From an uncultured Rickettsiales bacterium (GTDB lineage Bacteria; Pseudomonadota; Alphaproteobacteria; UBA8366): a DNA stretch of 37,276 nt. Below the pieces are notes generated by a model. The model had not been told where the DNA came from and made no database searches. It saw only the letters and a program-made list of their open reading frames with translations. Shown here piece by piece: positions 34,874 through 37,276 of this stretch. Every line of letters begins with the position of its first letter. Within the stretch, counting starts at the first letter, position 1. The position numbers were made by a program, and so were the translations under genes. The stretch is taken from positions 1-37,276 of the forward strand of contig CAJWTF010000020.1 of the NCBI GenBank assembly GCA_913046825.1, in the 5' to 3' direction.

Positions 34874-36367
34874 GTGACGCTACTAGCATCATCCTACCAG
34901 GCCAACGCCAGCAACACGTGGGCGAAGGCGCTATTCGTATTGCCGATACTGGCGCTTCTCGCATGGGCGCCGACAACGGCCGACGCACGCGGCGTTCCGA
35001 ATGGGTTCGCCGATCTTGCCGAACGCTTATTGCCCTCGGTCGTGACGATTGAGACGTCACAAAAGGCACAGGAAGCACACGGCGGCAAGTCTCCCCAGCA
35101 GTTCGATTTTCCTCAGGGGTCGCCGTTCCGCGAGTTTTTTGAGGAATTCAACAAGCGCCGTCGTGACGCACCGCGCCGCGGAGCAGCCGTCGGGTCGGGC
35201 TTTATCATCAGCAATGACGGCTATGTGGTGACCAATAACCATGTCGTTGAAAACGCTGATTCGGTCGAGGTCGTCTTAAACGACGATCAACGCTTGAAAG
35301 GTACGATTATCGGTAAGGATCCAAAGACCGATCTAGCGCTAATTAAGGTAGAGCCAAAAGAAGACTTGATACCGGTCGTTTGGGGTGATTCGAAGGCCGC
35401 CCGTATCGGCGATTGGGTCTTGGCCATTGGTAATCCAATGGGCCTTGGCGGCACAGTCACCGCCGGGATTATTTCCGCGCGCGGTCGGAATCTTCGCTCG
35501 GGCCCTTATGACGATTACATCCAGACGGACGCGCCGATCAATCGCGGTAACTCGGGCGGACCGTTGTTTGATATCGACGGTAAGGTCATCGGCATCAACA
35601 CGGCCATTCTGTCGCCTTCCGGCGGCAGTATCGGCATCGGATTCGCCATCCCTTCCTCCTTGGCACAGGGCGTGATCCTACAATTGAAAGAATTCGGCAC
35701 AACCAAACGCGGTTGGCTCGGCGTGCAGATTCAAACGGTTACGGAAGAAATCGCCGAGAGCTTGGGTCTGACGGAAGCGAAAGGAGCGCTTGTCGCCGGC
35801 GTCGTCGATGACAGCCCAGCCGCTGCGGCAGGCTTCAAGTCGGGCGATGTTATCTTGTCCTTTAACATGACTGAAGTCTCAGAATCCCGCCGCCTACCCC
35901 GTATCGTCGCCGATACCGGCGTCGGTAAGGAGGTCGACGTCAATGTCTGGCGCGAAGGCAAGAATATCACTCTTCAAGTTACACTCGGCGAATTAGAAAA
36001 GGTTAACGTGGCGTCGTTCTCGCCGGGTGGTAAATCCGACAGTAAATCTGGACGCACCGAGACGGTAACCGAACTTGGCCTGAAACTCGCTCCCTTTAGC
36101 AACGCTTTGGCCAAACAGTTCGAGCTGGACGAAGCCTCCGAAGGTGTGGTGATCGTGGATGTCGAGCGCGAGAGCAATGCCCGCGAGAAGGGCCTTCGCC
36201 CCGGCACGCTAGTGGTTGAGATCAATCAGGAAAAAGTCTCCTCACCTGCCGAAATTATGGCCAAAGTCGAGGAAGCCAGTGAGGCCGGACGGCGCACAGT
36301 CCTCCTGCTTATCGATCAGGGCGGCGACCTTCGATTTGTCGCTTTACGGATCAAGAAGGAAGGATAA
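34874..36367 (+). CDS. degP: Do family periplasmic serine protease (DegP/DegQ-like)
   Basis: A 497-residue HtrA protease for misfolded envelope proteins. The signal peptide contains ALFVLPILALLAWAPTTADA. The protease domain has catalytic H123 (TNNHVVENAD), D153 (DPKTDLALIKV) and S227 (NRGNSGGPLFDID). PDZ1 (RGWLGVQIQTVTEEIAESLG) and PDZ2 (LAPFSNALAKQFEL) follow. The start is GTG 34874 with GGAG 7 bases upstream. It lies downstream of hflKC-DUF2065 with a 195-base gap holding its own promoter. A strong terminator follows. Confidence 0.95.
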   Translation: MTLLASSYQANASNTWAKALFVLPILALLAWAPTTADARGVPNGFADLAERLLPSVVTIETSQKAQEAHGGKSPQQFDFPQGSPFREFFEEFNKRRRDAPRRGAAVGSGFIISNDGYVVTNNHVVENADSVEVVLNDDQRLKGTIIGKDPKTDLALIKVEPKEDLIPVVWGDSKAARIGDWVLAIGNPMGLGGTVTAGIISARGRNLRSGPYDDYIQTDAPINRGNSGGPLFDIDGKVIGINTAILSPSGGSIGIGFAIPSSLAQGVILQLKEFGTTKRGWLGVQIQTVTEEIAESLGLTEAKGALVAGVVDDSPAAAAGFKSGDVILSFNMTEVSESRRLPRIVADTGVGKEVDVNVWREGKNITLQVTLGELEKVNVASFSPGGKSDSKSGRTETVTELGLKLAPFSNALAKQFELDEASEGVVIVDVERESNAREKGLRPGTLVVEINQEKVSSPAEIMAKVEEASEAGRRTVLLLIDQGGDLRFVALRIKKEG

Positions 36368-36390
36368 CGCTTTTTTCATATACGCTATCG

Positions 36391-36429
36391 AAAAGGGCGG
36401 CGTCTCAATCCGAGACACCGCCCTTTTTT
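36391..36429. terminator. bidirectional intrinsic terminator after degP
   Basis: A 12-bp stem with one mismatch (GGGCGGCGTCTC at 36395-36406, GAGACACCGCCC at 36412-36423, loop AATCC) is followed by six T on the plus strand. On the minus strand the hairpin is followed by four T (AAAA at 36391-36394), so it can also stop transcription from the mer-type remnant. Confidence 0.85.
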
Positions 36430-36433
36430 CGTT

Positions 36434-36619
36434 TCAGTGCACCGGCCTCACGGACCCGTCCCATAGGAACAGTAAACACAACAATCTCCGCTTAATGGTT
36501 TTAGGACAACACCACGTCCCGTGTAATTGTAGAAATACTGGCACGAATCCGTCGGCATTTCCTCGTTCGCCTTGCGGCCCGCACTCGGGACAAGTGAGGG
36601 TCGAGCGGCGGCCCCTCAT
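36434..36619 (-). pseudogene. GDCCxxC-motif protein (mercury-locus type), frameshifted
   Basis: From ATG 36619 the frame gives STLTCPECG, then shifts after about 36570 to another frame reading KANEEMPTDSCQYFYNY, GRGVVLKPLSGDCCVYCSYGTGP and hits TGA. A second shift there restores the original ending PVH (TGA at 36434). The full intended product would be the short GDCCxxC protein often found beside MerF/MerT. Two frameshifts make it inactive. Its ATG overlaps the intended TGA of merF (ATGA). Confidence 0.78.
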
Positions 36620-36821
36620 GACAATCTCCGTCGCCAGTACACCGCATATGGGTCAGACAAAGGAATACCCCCAGCAAAGGCAACAGAATCACATCCAGCC
36701 AGGCCGTGGCAGCCGCCAGGCCAACAGTACCAAGGCCTATAACCAGGGTGGTTGTGAAGCAGCAAAGCGCGGTCAGGATTGTGCCAATAAGACCTGCCTG
36801 GAGAAGCTTATTGCCTAGCAT
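36616..36821 (-). pseudogene. merF: MerF-like mercuric ion transporter, frameshifted near C-terminus
   Basis: The frame from ATG 36821 reads MLGNKLLQAGLIGTILTALC with the vicinal cysteine pair of ALCCFTTTLVI, then a second helix (WLDVILLPLLGVFLCL). This is the two-helix MerF layout that carries Hg(II) inward. After FLCLT, near 36655, the conserved continuation (YAVYWRRRLS then TGA at 36616) is in another frame, while the open frame runs on as unrelated residues to 36501. The two helices would still be made, so residual function is possible but doubtful. It is driven by the MerR-type promoter at 36861-36891. Confidence 0.75.
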
Positions 36822-36860
36822 GACCGCGATTCCGTTTATCCAAGTCGGTAAATTCAGAAC

Positions 36861-36891
36861 AGTATGGAACCTGGAGCCACTATAGGTTCAA
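36861..36891 (-). promoter_or_regulatory. MerR-type promoter/operator with 19-bp spacer
   Basis: On the minus strand TTGAAC (36891-36886) and CATACT (36866-36861) are 19 bases apart, the overlong spacer that MerR-family activators require. The spacer is nearly filled by a perfect dyad GAACCT-N11-AGGTTC (36867-36889), centred at 36878. The core CCTATAGTGGCTCCAGG resembles CadR/PbrR/ZntR sites. It points toward merF, and the divergent merR remnant starts 20 bases away. Confidence 0.75.
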
Positions 36892-36910
36892 GTAAATTTA
36901 GGCGGCATAC

Positions 36911-37213
36911 ATGTCGACACTATCCATCTGCGCCCTCGCACGGAGATGCGACACGAAAGTTGGAACCGTCCGTTATTACTAATGGATTGCTATGATGCTG
37001 GCTCTAGCGCGCACGAGCAGTGGCTATAGGGTGAATGACGAGGCCCATTTCAAGCAGCTCTATTTCATATGTCGTGCCCGCGAGCTGGGATTTCCTATCG
37101 GACGCGTTCAAGAGCTGCTATCGCTGTCGGCCCCTGACGAGACGTCGTGCGAGGTTGCAAGCGACATTGCGGTGGGTCATCTGGAAGACATTCAGCAAAA
37201 GATTTTGGAGTTG
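36911..37213 (+). pseudogene. merR: MerR family metal-responsive regulator, nonsense and 3' disrupted
   Basis: ATG 36911 begins MSTLSICALARRCDTKVGTV, the MerR winged-helix start, then RYY and TAA at 36980-36982 where a glutamate codon is expected. In frame it continues with SSGYRVNDEAHFKQLYFICR, ARELGFPIGRVQELLSLSAP, TSCEVASDIAVGHLEDIQQK and ILELS. The stretch after the stop (WIAMMLALARTSS) has several changes relative to the usual RxGLLPxPARTxS pattern. Near 37213 the MerR similarity ends and transposase-like sequence begins. The metal-binding C-terminal loop is lost, so it is inactive. Confidence 0.8.
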
Positions 37214-37224
37214 TCATGGGAATC

Positions 37225-37276
37225 ATGCGCAAGAGCCGTCTCAGTCATGACAAAGAGGAACGTTTGATCGAGCATT
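37225..37276 (+). mobile_element. start of an IS1595-family (IS1016-type) transposase, cut by window edge
   Basis: The frame from ATG 37225 reads MRKSRLSHDKEERLIEH and runs off the window. This closely resembles the N-terminus of IS1016/ISXO2-type transposases (pattern MRKSRLS.yKQ..LIE.F). It lies only about 10 bases after the last recognisable MerR codon, leaving no room for the usual terminal inverted repeat and leader. It therefore looks like a truncated or rearranged element joined to merR. Confidence 0.55.

Noticed and set aside
36501..36615. Extended C-terminus of the merF open frame as a real fused domain
   Set aside because: The extension is Arg-rich read-through in the wrong frame over the GDCCxxC remnant.

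Overview
The window looks like a piece of an alphaproteobacterial chromosome, probably Rhodospirillales-like. Clues are a class I lysyl-tRNA synthetase, an usg gene, a glycine-rich HflK with HflC, a DUF2065 gene and a Do-type protease, CtaA/COX15, a five-gene lipid A/Kdo operon and KorAB-type 2-oxoacid:ferredoxin oxidoreductase. Coding density is high, base composition is moderately GC-rich, and genes lie on both strands. I ran no database search; family names rest on recognised motifs.

Layout. 1-1,076 (minus): an alpha/beta hydrolase translationally linked to a luciferase-like flavin monooxygenase cut by the window edge. 1,168-1,824: a dead deiodinase-family gene. 1,861-5,596: purD divergent from xseA, with an M23 peptidase overlapping the xseA end. 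5,606-11,269 (minus): msbA, a DUF374 acyltransferase, waaA, lpxK and an LpxL-type acyltransferase in one tight outer-membrane operon. 11,270-13,662: a small glycine-zipper lipoprotein, a well-structured candidate sRNA and ctaA. 13,841-14,946: decayed cysG and DUF934 genes of assimilatory sulfite reduction. 15,007-19,417 (minus): korA-korB and an adrenodoxin-reductase-like ferredoxin:NADP reductase, together a plausible route from 2-oxoacids through ferredoxin to NADPH. 19,581-25,732: usg with an early stop, a hypothetical gene, a MarR regulator, a DinG-type helicase and lysyl-tRNA synthetase. 25,837-29,643 (minus): a TauD-type dioxygenase lacking one iron ligand, a class II glutamine amidotransferase, an HpcH/HpaI aldolase and glutathione-dependent formaldehyde dehydrogenase. 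29,791-32,291: a lipocalin-like protein, a two-domain CAP protein and the Mrp Fe-S carrier. 32,464-36,367 (plus): hflK-hflC-DUF2065-degP, an envelope quality-control set. 36,434-37,276: remains of a mercury-type locus (merF, GDCCxxC gene, merR) around a preserved MerR-type promoter, ending at the first codons of an IS1595-type transposase.

The strongest theme is gene decay. Six genes carry clear stops or frameshifts (deiodinase-like, cysG, DUF934, merF, GDCCxxC, merR). Three more have damage of uncertain effect (usg stop, DUF2065 start, dioxygenase iron ligand). Housekeeping and envelope genes are intact. This fits ongoing loss of accessory functions, although assembly error must be excluded. 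The best candidate for something new is the sRNA at about 12,283-12,396: a sigma70-like promoter with a TGC-rich dyad at the start site, three hairpins, and a CU-rich anti-Shine-Dalgarno linker.
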